From: Dunaliella salina | Lineage: Eukaryota; Chlorophyta; Chlorophyceae; Chlamydomonadales; Dunaliellaceae | Reading direction: 5' to 3' | Length of the DNA: 30,124 bases | Assembly: GCA_002284615.2 (NCBI GenBank) | Contig: MU070271.1 | Location: 28,951 to 59,074 of the forward strand | In this document: positions 17,745 through 26,432 of the stretch, in pieces | How positions within the stretch are numbered: position 1 is the stretch's first letter | Layout of the letters: each line of letters starts with the position of its first letter | Program-made: the position numbers and the translations under genes | Notes under the pieces: model-generated | What the model saw: the letters and a program-made list of their open reading frames with translations, nothing else | The model's database searches: none | What the model was told of the DNA's origin: nothing

Positions 17745-18355
17745 TTATTGTGACATGAATGCTACACTTTTTCAACATGATAGAAACGGGGGAATTTCCT
17801 ACAAACAGGACAAGCTTTTCCGCAAGAATCTGGACATTTAGGTCAGAAATAGCGCCCTGCTGCCAAACCTCAGGGGGTCACACACACAGCCGTATTGGTA
17901 ACAAATTACTCCCCTTCACTATCATCAAAGCCAACAACTTCAATCTCCACTCTCAAATATTCTGCAACTCTGCTGACCAAGGCTACAAACACGGTGACCA
18001 TATTCCCCATGTTGCCAATGTCCCCACTGACATTTTAGGGGTTAAAATCAAAAAAATTTATAGAGCCTACACCGCTACATCAAAATGAGCGCGTCCTAGT
18101 GCGGCCCATAAAACCTCAGATATTGAGAAGCTGCATCTTAATAACGCTTGTTATACACCTCACACCAACAACGCGAGCATTCTAGGAACATTGAACAGTA
18201 ACAGTAAGGTGGCCCTAGAGGTCCCTGGTTCGTAACCCCTAGGTGAGGGCGAGCACCTAGAACTTGGAGAAGTCCGAGTTGGCAGTGGGTTCCCTGACGG
18301 GTTCTTTCCTTAATATACCCGGCCCTAGGCTGAAGCGTAAACTATTTTTTTACCT
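17745..18355 (+). mobile_element. 3' fragment of a Dualen-like element (plus), E0
   Basis: The tail at 18225-18355 closely parallels the E1 tail at 25256-25412: two consecutive hairpins, GGGTTCTTYCCTTAAT, then a GGCC..TTGGCT/TAGGCT motif and a T-rich end. Upstream, the plus frame 17759-18088 ends with ILGVKIKKIYRAYTATS, which can be laid against ILIGVGGTIYNELTISS at the C-terminus of E1; an earlier QIFCNSADQG resembles EIKFCEDTRP of the E2 endonuclease. These matches are weak individually but occur in the right order and spacing. I infer a 3' remnant of the same or a sister family. Confidence 0.4.
18239..18330 (+). other. Structured 3' UTR motif of E0
   Basis: Stem I is CTAGGTG (18239-18245) with CACCTAG (18254-18260). 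Stem II is AACTTGG (18261-18267) with CCGAGTT (18274-18280), including one G-T pair. They are followed by GGGTTCTTTCCTTAAT (18299-18314). The same two-stem layout and downstream motif occur at 25317-25364. Confidence 0.6.
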
Positions 18356-18702
18356 TTCAACAGTATGCACGAGGCTGCTCTCTTCCACCTGTCTGCTTAA
18401 AAGAGCTCCCGTGCCACAAAACCTGCTCGTTTAAAGCACCTTAATGGCCTCCCTGCCAGAGAAGGCGTTGAGCACATTGCCATCAAAATAGCCAACCTTA
18501 TCAGATAGCGCCACGAGGTAGCTCTGCAGGTGTCACACCTGCACGGTGCACCACCCAAATTAAGCCCACGACCTCAAAACACTACAAAATCAGGAGGACC
18601 AGCAACCTACGCAAACCACTCTTTAACAAAGCGCGTGCAATACAATTTGCCCCAGACCCATTTGGCCCTCACCTTTGCTGAGGTCCTGGCCATTTACACA
18701 GC

Positions 18703-19094
18703 CATGACCCCAACCTCCATAAGGCCATTATCTTTGTCCAAAGCTTCTCCCACCCAGAAATAGCATCCTCCGCCCGTAACTCAAACAGCGCTTTACCCCC
18801 TCTACCACCATTGGAGACTGTCCTCCAAGCCCAGCATAAGAATCTCAAGGAGCAAATCGACAAAATAGAATCTGACTACAGCGCCCAGTGCCACATCAGA
18901 GCGCAAAGGCGCCAACAGAAGAAAATTGCAAAACACCCTGCCCTTGCCAACAAGGAAATTCTCAACGGCAAAAACACTGCTCCTCCCTAAGCCCAAGTAC
19001 TCACAGACCCTGACACAGGCGAAGTAGAAACAGACCCATGCAAAATAGCTGGTATTGTGGAAAAATTTTACACTGACAGCATGGCTGCCCCCAG
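18703..19094 (+). pseudogene. E1 segment upstream of the RT domain
   Basis: One plus frame reads KAIIFVQSFSHPEIASSARN, a helical basic stretch (LKEQIDKIESD, then RAQRRQQKKIAKH), an in-frame TAA at 18988, and then VLTDPDTGEVETDPCKIAGI followed by VEKFYTDSMAAP up to the gap. The 'LTDP-x-TGE-x-xT-x-P-x-x-I...FYT' pattern is typical of the linker between endonuclease and RT in L1-like and related non-LTR elements. A different frame just upstream (18530-18700, reading NHSLTKRVQYNLPQTHLALT) may be older coding sequence. No APE catalytic motif is recognisable. Confidence 0.55.
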
Positions 19095-19924
19095 NNNNNN
19101 NNNNNNNNNNNNNNNNNNNNNNNNNNNNNNNNNNNNNNNNNNNNNNNNNNNNNNNNNNNNNNNNNNNNNNNNNNNNNNNNNNNNNNNNNNNNNNNNNNNN
19201 NNNNNNNNNNNNNNNNNNNNNNNNNNNNNNNNNNNNNNNNNNNNNNNNNNNNNNNNNNNNNNNNNNNNNNNNNNNNNNNNNNNNNNNNNNNNNNNNNNNN
19301 NNNNNNNNNNNNNNNNNNNNNNNNNNNNNNNNNNNNNNNNNNNNNNNNNNNNNNNNNNNNNNNNNNNNNNNNNNNNNNNNNNNNNNNNNNNNNNNNNNNN
19401 NNNNNNNNNNNNNNNNNNNNNNNNNNNNNNNNNNNNNNNNNNNNNNNNNNNNNNNNNNNNNNNNNNNNNNNNNNNNNNNNNNNNNNNNNNNNNNNNNNNN
19501 NNNNNNNNNNNNNNNNNNNNNNNNNNNNNNNNNNNNNNNNNNNNNNNNNNNNNNNNNNNNNNNNNNNNNNNNNNNNNNNNNNNNNNNNNNNNNNNNNNNN
19601 NNNNNNNNNNNNNNNNNNNNNNNNNNNNNNNNNNNNNNNNNNNNNNNNNNNNNNNNNNNNNNNNNNNNNNNNNNNNNNNNNNNNNNNNNNNNNNNNNNNN
19701 NNNNNNNNNNNNNNNNNNNNNNNNNNNNNNNNNNNNNNNNNNNNNNNNNNNNNNNNNNNNNNNNNNNNNNNNNNNNNNNNNNNNNNNNNNNNNNNNNNNN
19801 NNNNNNNNNNNNNNNNNNNNNNNNNNNNNNNNNNNNNNNNNNNNNNNNNNNNNNNNNNNNNNNNNNNNNNNNNNNNNNNNNNNNNNNNNNNNNNNNNNNN
19901 NNNNNNNNNNNNNNNNNNNNNNNN
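19095..19924. other. Assembly gap (830 N)
   Basis: Unknown bases. By position the gap hides most of the E1 reverse transcriptase, including motifs 0 to B. Single N calls also occur at 23492 and 23575. Confidence 1.
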
Positions 19925-19925
19925 A

Positions 19926-20964
19926 GGCTATGAATATGAATGCCTTAACAAAAACTCCCAGACTCTGGAACAGAAAATCCAGAACAAAATCAGCAGTGGG
20001 GCATTTGCAGATGACCTCATCTGCCTCACAGGCTCATATGCTAACCTATGTATTCAAGCCAAGAAGTCAAGCATCTATGCTGATTGGGCCCACCTCATCA
20101 TCTCTGGTTCAAAAACAAAGGTGACTTGCAACCTTCTTAGCCCACAAACAATGCAAATAAGGGGCAATACGTCCGTTGCTGATTTTGCTCGACGTCAACT
20201 TAAAGATAAGATACTGGTCCAGGGCAAGCCGGCCCAATTCATTTGCCCCGGAGACCCATTTACTTACCTTGGCGTTGAAGTCACCATGACATTAGACTGG
20301 AAACCCCAGCTTAACAAAATGGAGGAAAAGCTCACCAAAAAGCTGGCAAGCCTCACGTGCTCTTTTGCCATACCCAAGCAAACAATGGATATAATTCGCA
20401 CAGCCATCATCCCCAGCATTGCATACGCCTTTCCAGTGACACCTTGCTCCTTGAAGGACCTTGCGGGCTGGGACACATGTATCCTCAAGGTTATCAAAGA
20501 AAGGTACAAGCTCTGGCAGAGCACTGCCACAGCCATCCTACGGGAAGACAAAACTAATTATGGTCTTGGTTGTACATCCATTGCAGTAGAATATAATGCA
20601 AGATGTGCAACGGCCCTCACCAGCAGCCTCAATAACACCGGCAGACATGGCCGGGTCACCAAGGCAATGCTTGAATTGCAAATTCAAAAACTGACACTAC
20701 ACAATCAGGAGCATCAACCCATCCCACCAAACTTCCAACTTCATCCTCAAGCAGTTACCCTACATGCTCCGTGTCAGGCAATACCTCTGCATCAACAACA
20801 GCGATCTTGACGTCTCCTATCAAGGAGCACCTTACCTTCTCACCAGCATCACTCCCATAGTAAAAGTCCTCTCAATGCCAATGCAACCCACCCTTAAAAC
20901 CTTAGCCTGTCACTGCACTTATACGCTCATAAAAATAGGCATAAAACAGGCTCCCTGCTTTGAT
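19926..20964 (+). pseudogene. E1 reverse transcriptase, C-terminal half
   Basis: The frame is open from the gap edge to 20810. It holds RT motif C as FADD (20004-20015, AFADDLICLT), motif D-like LIISGSKTKVTCN, and motif E FTYLGVEV (20259-20282). These are followed by a thumb-like region with KKLASL, AIIPSIAYAFPV, WDTCILKVIKERYKLW, and then EDKTNYGLG with IAVEYNAR. The two catalytic Asp of motif C are intact. Near 20700 the coding frame shifts by one and continues as YMLRVRQYLCINNSDLDVS to a double stop at 20962. RT copies element RNA into DNA by target-primed reverse transcription. Fingers and palm motifs A and B are lost in the gap, so activity cannot be judged; the frameshift argues against it. 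Confidence 0.85.
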
Positions 20965-21748
20965 GAATAATAACCTCACGCGTGTTATTGACGGAAACAC
21001 ACTCACATCTCTGTTTGGCCGCAAAATAAAGACCAAACATATTGTAGCCCTGAATAGACTCTCTCATACCCTCAACACCCACACTCTGACTGAGGACAGA
21101 CCTGACCTCATCAGCACAATCATACATAACCAAGACAGCTCACCCAATAAATTCCCTGAACCACGCTGCATAAATCATACAACGTACACAGAAATGATGA
21201 AAACAGAAAATACACCAACAGGATGGAACTGGTCAAAGTTTTACCCAGGCCATGTTCCCCCTGATCCCCCCAATTCCAACCCAGACAGTGGGAGATGTGC
21301 CCCTAGTACACACATACACCCTGATTCTAGAGCTTACAGCAACCCCCTCTTTGATGCTGAGGATATGGAAGTAGAAAATGCTTCCCCCAACAGCCAGGAG
21401 AGCCCATTTCCAAACAGTCAACCATGCGCAGAAGGGCACTCATACCAAGGCAGACACACTCGCAAAATAAACAATCCCCACGCGGAGCAGCCGCAAACAC
21501 AAGTACATAATATACAACCCAACCAAACCTTTGCGACACCCCACTCACAGCCCCCGTCCCTGGAGCCCTCTCAGACCCCACAAATTGGAAGCAGCAGGTC
21601 CAGAGGGAGCCGAGCCCCAACAACACTTTTCGACCCTGATCCCCAACCCATAATAACCCCTTTTCCCTCACCTCCAAACACCTCAAGCACTGATTTCTCC
21701 CCATGGCTCTGGAATTACAAACAGGAAAAGGCTGCTACATTAAGCTGA
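20960..21748 (+). pseudogene. E1 Pro/Ser/Asn-rich linker
   Basis: The plus frame continues the polyprotein after another frame change: it begins NNNLTRVIDGNTLTSLFGRK and soon becomes low-complexity, rich in Pro, Ser, Asn, Gln and His, with no fold recognised. A stop at 21746 interrupts it; the same frame then runs open to 21917 (FRFDHVILHILGW). It most likely connects RT and PHD finger. The low complexity and lack of an E2 counterpart (E2 is truncated before this point) leave its role unknown. Confidence 0.55.
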
Positions 21749-21849
21749 GTTGAAGCTAGTAACACCATCTTCCGCTTTGACCATGTCATCCTACATATCT
21801 TGGGCTGGCAACACCTCCGGAAATATAAGAGATCTTCTCAAAAAAGGAG

Positions 21850-22422
21850 CAAACATAATACAAAGTTCAATGGCACCCCGTCACCATTGAAAAATGGGCC
21901 TTGCCCATTTTCCAAAATGATGGGCTGAAAGTGGCCTCTTCAAAGCATGTAACAAGAAGAACTAAAGCAGACCCATGTTGCCAGCTCTGCTGGAGCCCAT
22001 TAAGCAAAGATTACACCTTTGAAAGTCAAATCCATGAAGATATGTCCACCTGTGATACCTGCCACCGCACATACCACTGGGACTGTCTCATAGATGTCAA
22101 AGCATGCTCCCAAAATAACCGGGCACTGAGCGAACAAAATGAGCACTGGGACTGCCCTGCCTGCGCATCCCTGTCAGATTCCCAAGAAGTGGAAAGGATC
22201 AACTCCTCTGAGGACTGTGAAATGATCTATGCAGAGTGGCGTCCTAAATGGGAAGCTGAAGAAATGCTACGAATATATCCAGACCTGGATGCTCATGTGC
22301 AAGCTTTTGACGCAGAGGAAAGACCAGAGGTTGTAGAAGACTCCTTGGCCATTGATATGGACCTGGACAATCTTGTCAACCAAGGCTTTGAAGGCAATCC
22401 TCAGAGCCTTCCTGACTCTTAA
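21850..22422 (+). pseudogene. E1 PHD finger segment
   Basis: A complete C4HC3 PHD pattern is visible: CQLC (Cys at 21979 and 21988), 20 residues, CDTC (22051, 22060), 4 residues, His (22075), 2 residues, Cys (22084), 22 residues, then CPAC (22153, 22162), with the usual Trp two residues before the last Cys pair (HWDCPAC). PHD fingers bind histone H3 tails. In a retrotransposon this could guide insertion toward chromatin states, which is inference. An acidic tail (DLDAHVQAFDAEERPEVVED) follows, ending at TAA 22420-22422. E2 has an open frame at the matching place (NLERQGFE against NLVNQGFE), so this stop is probably a lesion and not the natural end. The frame upstream (WHPVTIEKWALPIFQNDGLK) is unassigned. 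Confidence 0.8.
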
Positions 22423-23570
22423 TGGACCTCAACTACCGGTTGCACCATTCGCAAAAATGTCACCTTTGACTTCCAACCTACCAATCCCCAGACAGATATC
22501 ATGCCAACATGGCAATGTGAAATTATCATTAGAAGTGTTGACCTCATGAAGGAAACTCTTCACTTGGATACAACTGATGAGGTTGCCATGCCAACACAAA
22601 TGCCAGAGGTAACCACCTCTGAATGCGCCTGTATCTACAATGCCAATGGCAAATGCATGGGCATGCTCACTATAGAAAGGCTCACGACCCTGCTCGAAGT
22701 CTACAAAGCAGCAAAAAAAGCAGGCATCCATGCCACCATTCAGCCCCCTGTCCAGGATTCAGCATCTGAAATCATGGGTCTGCTCACACGCCAAAAGGCT
22801 CAACAGAAAAATCTTTTGGCCCAGAGCAAAAAAGTTTTCAATCCAAACATGTTCATTACTCCTTCCCACATCCGATCAGCCCTGCTAAAATGGTGCATGG
22901 CCTCAGCGAGAGGTTTTCCAGCCCTCTTGATTTTGAAAATACCTACAACACTTCTTTCAGCACAAACTACCGAGACCAGGTCTTTGGGGCGCACACAGAC
23001 GCCCTCTCTGTGCGCTACACTGGCTTCTCCTTCTGCCATCCTCCACACGAAGATGAAATGATGTTTAAACTCCTACGCCACGCAGTGCACTCCTCCCTCC
23101 ATTCCACAGATCCAGTTGCCACCTTCATGCTCCTGCCCCACTGGAGAGGCTTCAGCTGTAACGCGTATATGAGCTGGCTGAAACAATACCCAGATGTTGC
23201 AAAAGTTCTTGCCAAATTCCCTGCAAGGAAAATCCAATTCCAAGCACCACAACACTGGTTTGATACTATCACCAATCCTACTCCACCTTCCTATCCTATG
23301 CAACTCATTGTTGTGTGGAACCCTAACGCCAGAGAAATACTAGATATCGCAAACAAAGGCTGGTTTATGTCCCTCCAGCAAGATATAAAGCAACTTACAC
23401 CAGAAGCTTGTTGGCAACCTTTAGATACTCCAAATACTGTCACGCCGCTGCGTACCCACCAACACCTAGCATCAAATACTTGGAAACAGAANTTCCAATC
23501 ACTCCCCCCTGACACCCATAGCTGCTCACACAAGTGCCCTCAGGAAAGGGCAGAATTCACCCCTGCCAAT
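22423..23570 (+). pseudogene. E1 PCIF1-like methyltransferase-fold domain
   Basis: The region starts with VTFDFQPTNPQTDI, then a helical part (CACIYNANGKCMGML to SHIRSALLKW). A frameshift near 22900 leads to RFSSPLDF, YRDQVFGAHTDA, GFSFCHPPHEDEMM (HPP at 23037-23045), TFMLLPHWRG, then FPARKIQFQAPQHW and a strand LIVVWN. Order and spacing match my recollection of the PCIF1 family core: ASPL, FGS, G-x-F-x-x-NPPF, about 30 residues, then P-x-WR, and LPA...QH. The 38 residues from HPP to WRG fit without gaps. PCIF1 methylates N6 of the cap-adjacent adenosine using NPPF; here Asn is His and Phe is His, so catalysis is doubtful. E2 carries a diverged copy. After the core a linker without a recognised fold runs to RNase H. 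Confidence 0.6.
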
Positions 23571-24120
23571 TTCANAAAGATGTTCACACCTAAAGTCAAG
23601 GACTGGAGGGAAATCCCCTACACTGATGGCAGTGTGATTAAACACAAAGATGACGACTCCCCACCCCTTTCCGGTTCAGATGTTTACAAACCAGGAAGTG
23701 ACACTGCTGCACCCTCCCAACACTTGCAACTGCACGTAAAACCCAATGGCCATGGGCCAACCAATACCATCACCAGAGCAGAACTTGTGGGTATCCTTGT
23801 GGCACTCCAACACGAGCAAACTGAGATTGCCATTGATAGTGCATCATGCCTTTTTCAGATTTCTAATCAAACCCTTAACTCGATGCACATGAGGTATCAC
23901 CTACATGCAGAGCTCATCCATACAATATCAACCATATTAAAGCACTCCCCTCATCCTATCCATTTTTACAAAGTCAAAGCCCACTCTGGCATCATAGGAA
24001 ATGAGGGGGCCGACGCTTGCGCTCGCACCGCAGCCCTCTCTCACGCCATAGACATTGCACTTTCAGATGCCAGGGACCCTTTCCACAATTTCTATTGGCT
24101 TTCATTGAAGACCTCATCCA
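23571..24120 (+). pseudogene. E1 ribonuclease H domain
   Basis: The frame reads YTDGSVIK with Asp at 23625, NTITRAELVGILVALQHEQT with Glu at 23781, IAIDSASCL with Asp at 23835, then HFYKVKAHSGIIGNEGADAC with the conserved His and the last Asp at 24012. All four acidic residues and the His loop of RNase HI are present. The enzyme removes the RNA strand of the RNA-DNA hybrid after reverse transcription and is found in I, Dualen and some L1-like plant elements. A 30-residue insertion (SPPLSGSDVYKPG..) follows TDGS where typical proteins have a shorter turn. Homology with E2 continues to DPFHNFYWL; then the coding frame shifts near 24120. Confidence 0.85.
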
Positions 24121-24600
24121 ACAAAATGATGGCATGCACCGCTCCCACACGCTTCCGATGCACTATCTCACCAACCTCAACGACAAACTTAAAACACACA
24201 TGCACAAAAAACACAAGCTTGGCTCTGCTGACACCTCTGGATACCACTACCAGAGATGGCAGAAGCTCAACGATGCCACACCACCCACCGCCAATGCCAA
24301 CACTGAAGCTTACAACCCAACCCCTCAACTTGCAAGCAAGGAGATCAGCAACTCCTTCTGGAAAAGCCCAAAGATAACCCTTAAACAGCAAATAAATTTT
24401 ATGAAGTATCGAACGGATACACTGTACACACAGAGTCATGCCTCCAACTTCAATTTTTTCCAGTTCTGATAGATGCCCACTCTGTGCAAATATGGACAGC
24501 ATTTGTCACGTTCTGCTTAGGTGTACCAACTCAACAATGAGTGGGATGCACACCAACAGACACCATGCGGCCCTTAGTCTCTGTGTAGAAGCCCTGAGTG
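24121..24600 (+). pseudogene. E1 HMHKKHKLG segment and CCHC zinc finger
   Basis: Plus frame 24017-24469 carries TNLNDKLKTHMHKKHKLGSA and, near its end, KYRTDTLYTQSHA; both have clear counterparts in E2 (LQDALKSHMHSKHKLGYANA, TGTLYNQEHA). At a T-run near 24455 the frame changes and continues as SSSDRCPLCANMDSICHVLL, giving C-x2-C-x7-H-x4-C (24474-24524), then a helix with RHHAAL. This CCHC type is usual near the C-terminus of RLE- and L1-like elements and is thought to help bind element RNA or target DNA. The frame change lies in a homopolymer and could be a sequencing error. Confidence 0.7.
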
Positions 24601-25295
24601 AGGGCCAGTACGGCTCATCCCTCATTATAGTGAGGGATGGATGGCTGCAATCATGACAGACTTCTGGATCAAGGCATACAAATCCCTAGAAACACCTCTC
24701 AGGCTATTCCAGATTGGGTTTTCCCAAATGACATTGCCTCACCTGCTCGGCACCAAAGCCGCCCTGATGCTCTTTTTGTGCGCCCCATCCCAGGCAGACA
24801 AGCCCACCTTGATCCTACCAAGATCCCCCCAAAAGATTAAGATAATCACCTCGTCGAACTTGAATTCTGCCCTGACACAAATCCCTTCATCACTTTAAAA
24901 CGTGAACGGACTCAACATTCCCACACCATAACTAGACTTAAAACACGCAGCTTAAGAAACCCAAACAGGAATAACAAAGTGACTTTGCATACCATCTTAT
25001 TGGTGTGGGTGGCACGATTTACAATGAGCTAACAATTTCATCTCTCATAAACCTGAGTCTAACCACACAGAAAGCCAAATCACTAGCATCCAAGCTCAGG
25101 GACCATGCCATCCAAAGATTATCCACCATCATTAACACTAGACATGCACTTTGCTTTCAGAGGGCATCTGGGAGGGGTTTGCTGAGCGCGCGGCGGCGGC
25201 TGAGGATGGAAGAAGGAGAGTCCGAGCGCTCAGGGGCATGGCTAGCAATCCTCCAGATCCCCATTAGTTCTGTCTCTTGCTCTCTCCTAGGCTAG
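24601..25295 (+). pseudogene. E1 C-terminal PD-(D/E)xK-like endonuclease region
   Basis: RHQSRPDALFVRPI (Pro-Asp at 24763-24768), then, after an in-frame TAA at 24838, HLVELEFCPDTNPF (Glu at 24856). E2 has SRPDAVLITP and HLIEIKFCEDTRP at matching places. 'RPD ... E-x-K' is the active-site pattern of the restriction-like endonucleases of R2, R4 and Dualen elements, which nick the target to prime reverse transcription. In E1 the Lys position is Glu (ELE), a likely loss. The tail VTLHTILIGVGGTIYNELTI needs a frameshift near 24990 and then continues about 60 residues (KLRDHAIQRLSTIINTRHAL) beyond where E2 ends. Frame from 25150 on is probably untranslated. Confidence 0.6.
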
Positions 25296-25412
25296 TTTTG
25301 TCTAGTTTAGGTGGAGGGCCTCCTGGTGAGGCCTCTAACCTTTGTTAGGGGTTCTTCCCTTAATGCACGCGGCCTTTGGCTTGGGTAGACGTTTCTTTTC
25401 TTTCTTTTTTTT
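25256..25412 (+). other. E1 3' UTR with two hairpins and T-rich end
   Basis: Stem I is GGCCTC (25317-25322) with GAGGCC (25328-25333). Stem II is CTAAC (25335-25339) with GTTAG (25344-25348). Next come GGGTTCTTCCCTTAAT (25349-25364) and GGCCTTTGGCTT. A pyrimidine/T tract (25390-25412) lies at the junction with E2. The layout matches 18239-18330 and may be the RNA structure recognised by the RT at the 3' end. Confidence 0.55.
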
Positions 25413-25920
25413 TAAGGGTATGTTCAGTGTAAATAGTTCCACCTACACCCGGAAGAATAGAGTGAATTGTAACAGCTTTAGCGTTAACAAGTTTACAAAG
25501 GTCTGCGTGCTGCTGCTTTGCTGCATTCAATTGATGCTCTGGCCTTGTATCTTCACAGAACTTAATTTCTATTAGGTGCACATGGCGTTCATTCACATAA
25601 ATTTCATGGGGTTGCCTCATGCGGCTAGTTCTGGTGGTCCTCCGTGAGGAGCTGTGCAAAGCGTGATGGGAATAGGTAAAAGAAGTACCGTTAGAAATGT
25701 GTTTGGCATTAAAAGGGGTGATCAGAACAGCATCTGGCCGACTGGAGTTGATTCTTTTCCTCTCTGCAAGGTTACAAGGGAAGACGTAAGCAGGTAAAGT
25801 TCTGTTTGAGGCATGTGTGGGGAGCTGGAGGTTGTGTTGAGCAAGCTTAAAATCGCTCCCTATGTCTGAGTATACTAGGCCTGCCCCTACAGGGCATTTG
25901 CTAAGGGCTTTTGTAATCAT
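25408..25920 (-). pseudogene. E2 PD-(D/E)xK-like endonuclease
   Basis: A 186-codon minus frame. Helical start (MITKALSKCPVGAGLVYSD), then RINSSRPDAVLITPF (Pro-Asp at plus 25732-25737), about 50 residues, HLIEIKFCEDTRPEHQLN (Glu at 25567-25569, Lys at 25561-25563), then AKQQHADL and VTIHSILPGVGGTIY. Compared with E1 this copy keeps Lys in E-x-K, so the full PD...ExK set is present. R2-type restriction-like endonucleases have the same RPD then D/E-x-x pattern downstream of a CCHC finger. The spacing between PD and ExK (about 53 residues) is long compared with R2 and contains an Arg/Ser-rich loop, so the assignment needs profile support. The frame ends by running into the A-rich 3' tract as Lys/Glu residues. 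Confidence 0.6.
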
Positions 25921-25924
25921 TCTG

Positions 25925-26417
25925 CCTGCAATTTAATGGCGTTCAGTTTTCATGTTGGAGATGGTATGATTTTGGCAGCCTGAGAGCATGTGTAGCGCAC
26001 TGTCCAAATGATGGCAGCCTGGGAGGGGGCAAGATGGATCAGTCGACTTTTTGAAACGTACTGCATGTTCTTGGTTGTAGAGGGTGCCTGTGGGGTACTG
26101 CAGGACGGTACACTTCATGGGTACAGAGATGTTGGGCATATTTCTGAAGGCATTGCTGATTTTTTATCTACTTGCGGTAATAAGTTTTGATAGTAAGAGT
26201 AGTAGCCTGTTTTGGCATTGGCATATCCAAGCTTGTGTTTAGAATGCATGTGTGATTTGAGGGCATCTTGAAGATTGGGGAAATAGGTTAGCTTGTGGGC
26301 GGGTGGTGGAGCCACAGGTGTGCCTGCAGCATGTACTCTTTCTTCTTTGGCTAACCAGAAAATGTTTGTAAATGGATCTCCACCAGGACCTGCACCAGGG
26401 ATCTCGATGTCTGCCAC
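25925..26417 (-). pseudogene. E2 HMHSKHKLG segment and zinc finger
   Basis: Two minus frames. 26115-26417 holds DPFTNIFWLAKEERVHAAG and NLQDALKSHMHSKHKLGYAN, the counterpart of E1 DPFHNFYWL and KLKTHMHKKHKLG. 25933-26139 holds YPTGTLYNQEHAVRF and DPSCPLPGCHHLDSALHMLS, then GC. E1 has C-x2-C-x7-H-x4-C; here the second Cys is one residue further (C-x3-C), still compatible with zinc binding. A frame change near 26120-26140 separates the two. Order and spacing are as in E1. Confidence 0.65.
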
Positions 26418-26432
26418 ACAGTTCTGGGCTTG

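Larger units (their letters stand above)
18360..25412 (+). mobile_element. Dualen/RandI-like non-LTR retrotransposon E1 (plus, decayed)
   Basis: Domains on the plus strand, in order: pre-RT linker, RT (partly in the gap), Pro/Ser-rich linker, PHD finger, PCIF1-like fold, RNase H, CCHC finger, PD-(D/E)xK-like region, structured 3' UTR. No LTRs, integrase or gag are seen. RNase H plus a C-terminal restriction-like endonuclease downstream of a FADD-type RT fits the Dualen/RandI clade. An N-terminal APE endonuclease, also expected for that clade, is not visible, so the 5' end is either truncated near 18360 or too decayed. In-frame stops (18988, 22420, 24838), frameshifts (near 20700, 20960, 22900, 24120, 24460, 24990) and an 830-base gap make it a dead or poorly sequenced copy. 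The left boundary is set only by the end of the E0 tail. Confidence 0.7.

Noticed and set aside
18225..18245. GGTTCGTAACC resembling a Pol III B box (tRNA or SINE)
   Set aside because: No A box at the proper distance and no cloverleaf could be folded. The segment is better explained as the structured retroelement 3' tail.
19055..20124. Long plus-strand frames across the gap
   Set aside because: They are open only because of 830 N bases. The real RT frame after the gap is the one containing FADD at 20004-20015.
21749..21960. Possible chromodomain-like stretch (KVQWHPVTIEKWALPIF) before the PHD finger
   Set aside because: Only a few aromatic positions fit and the frame is broken just upstream; not enough to call a domain.
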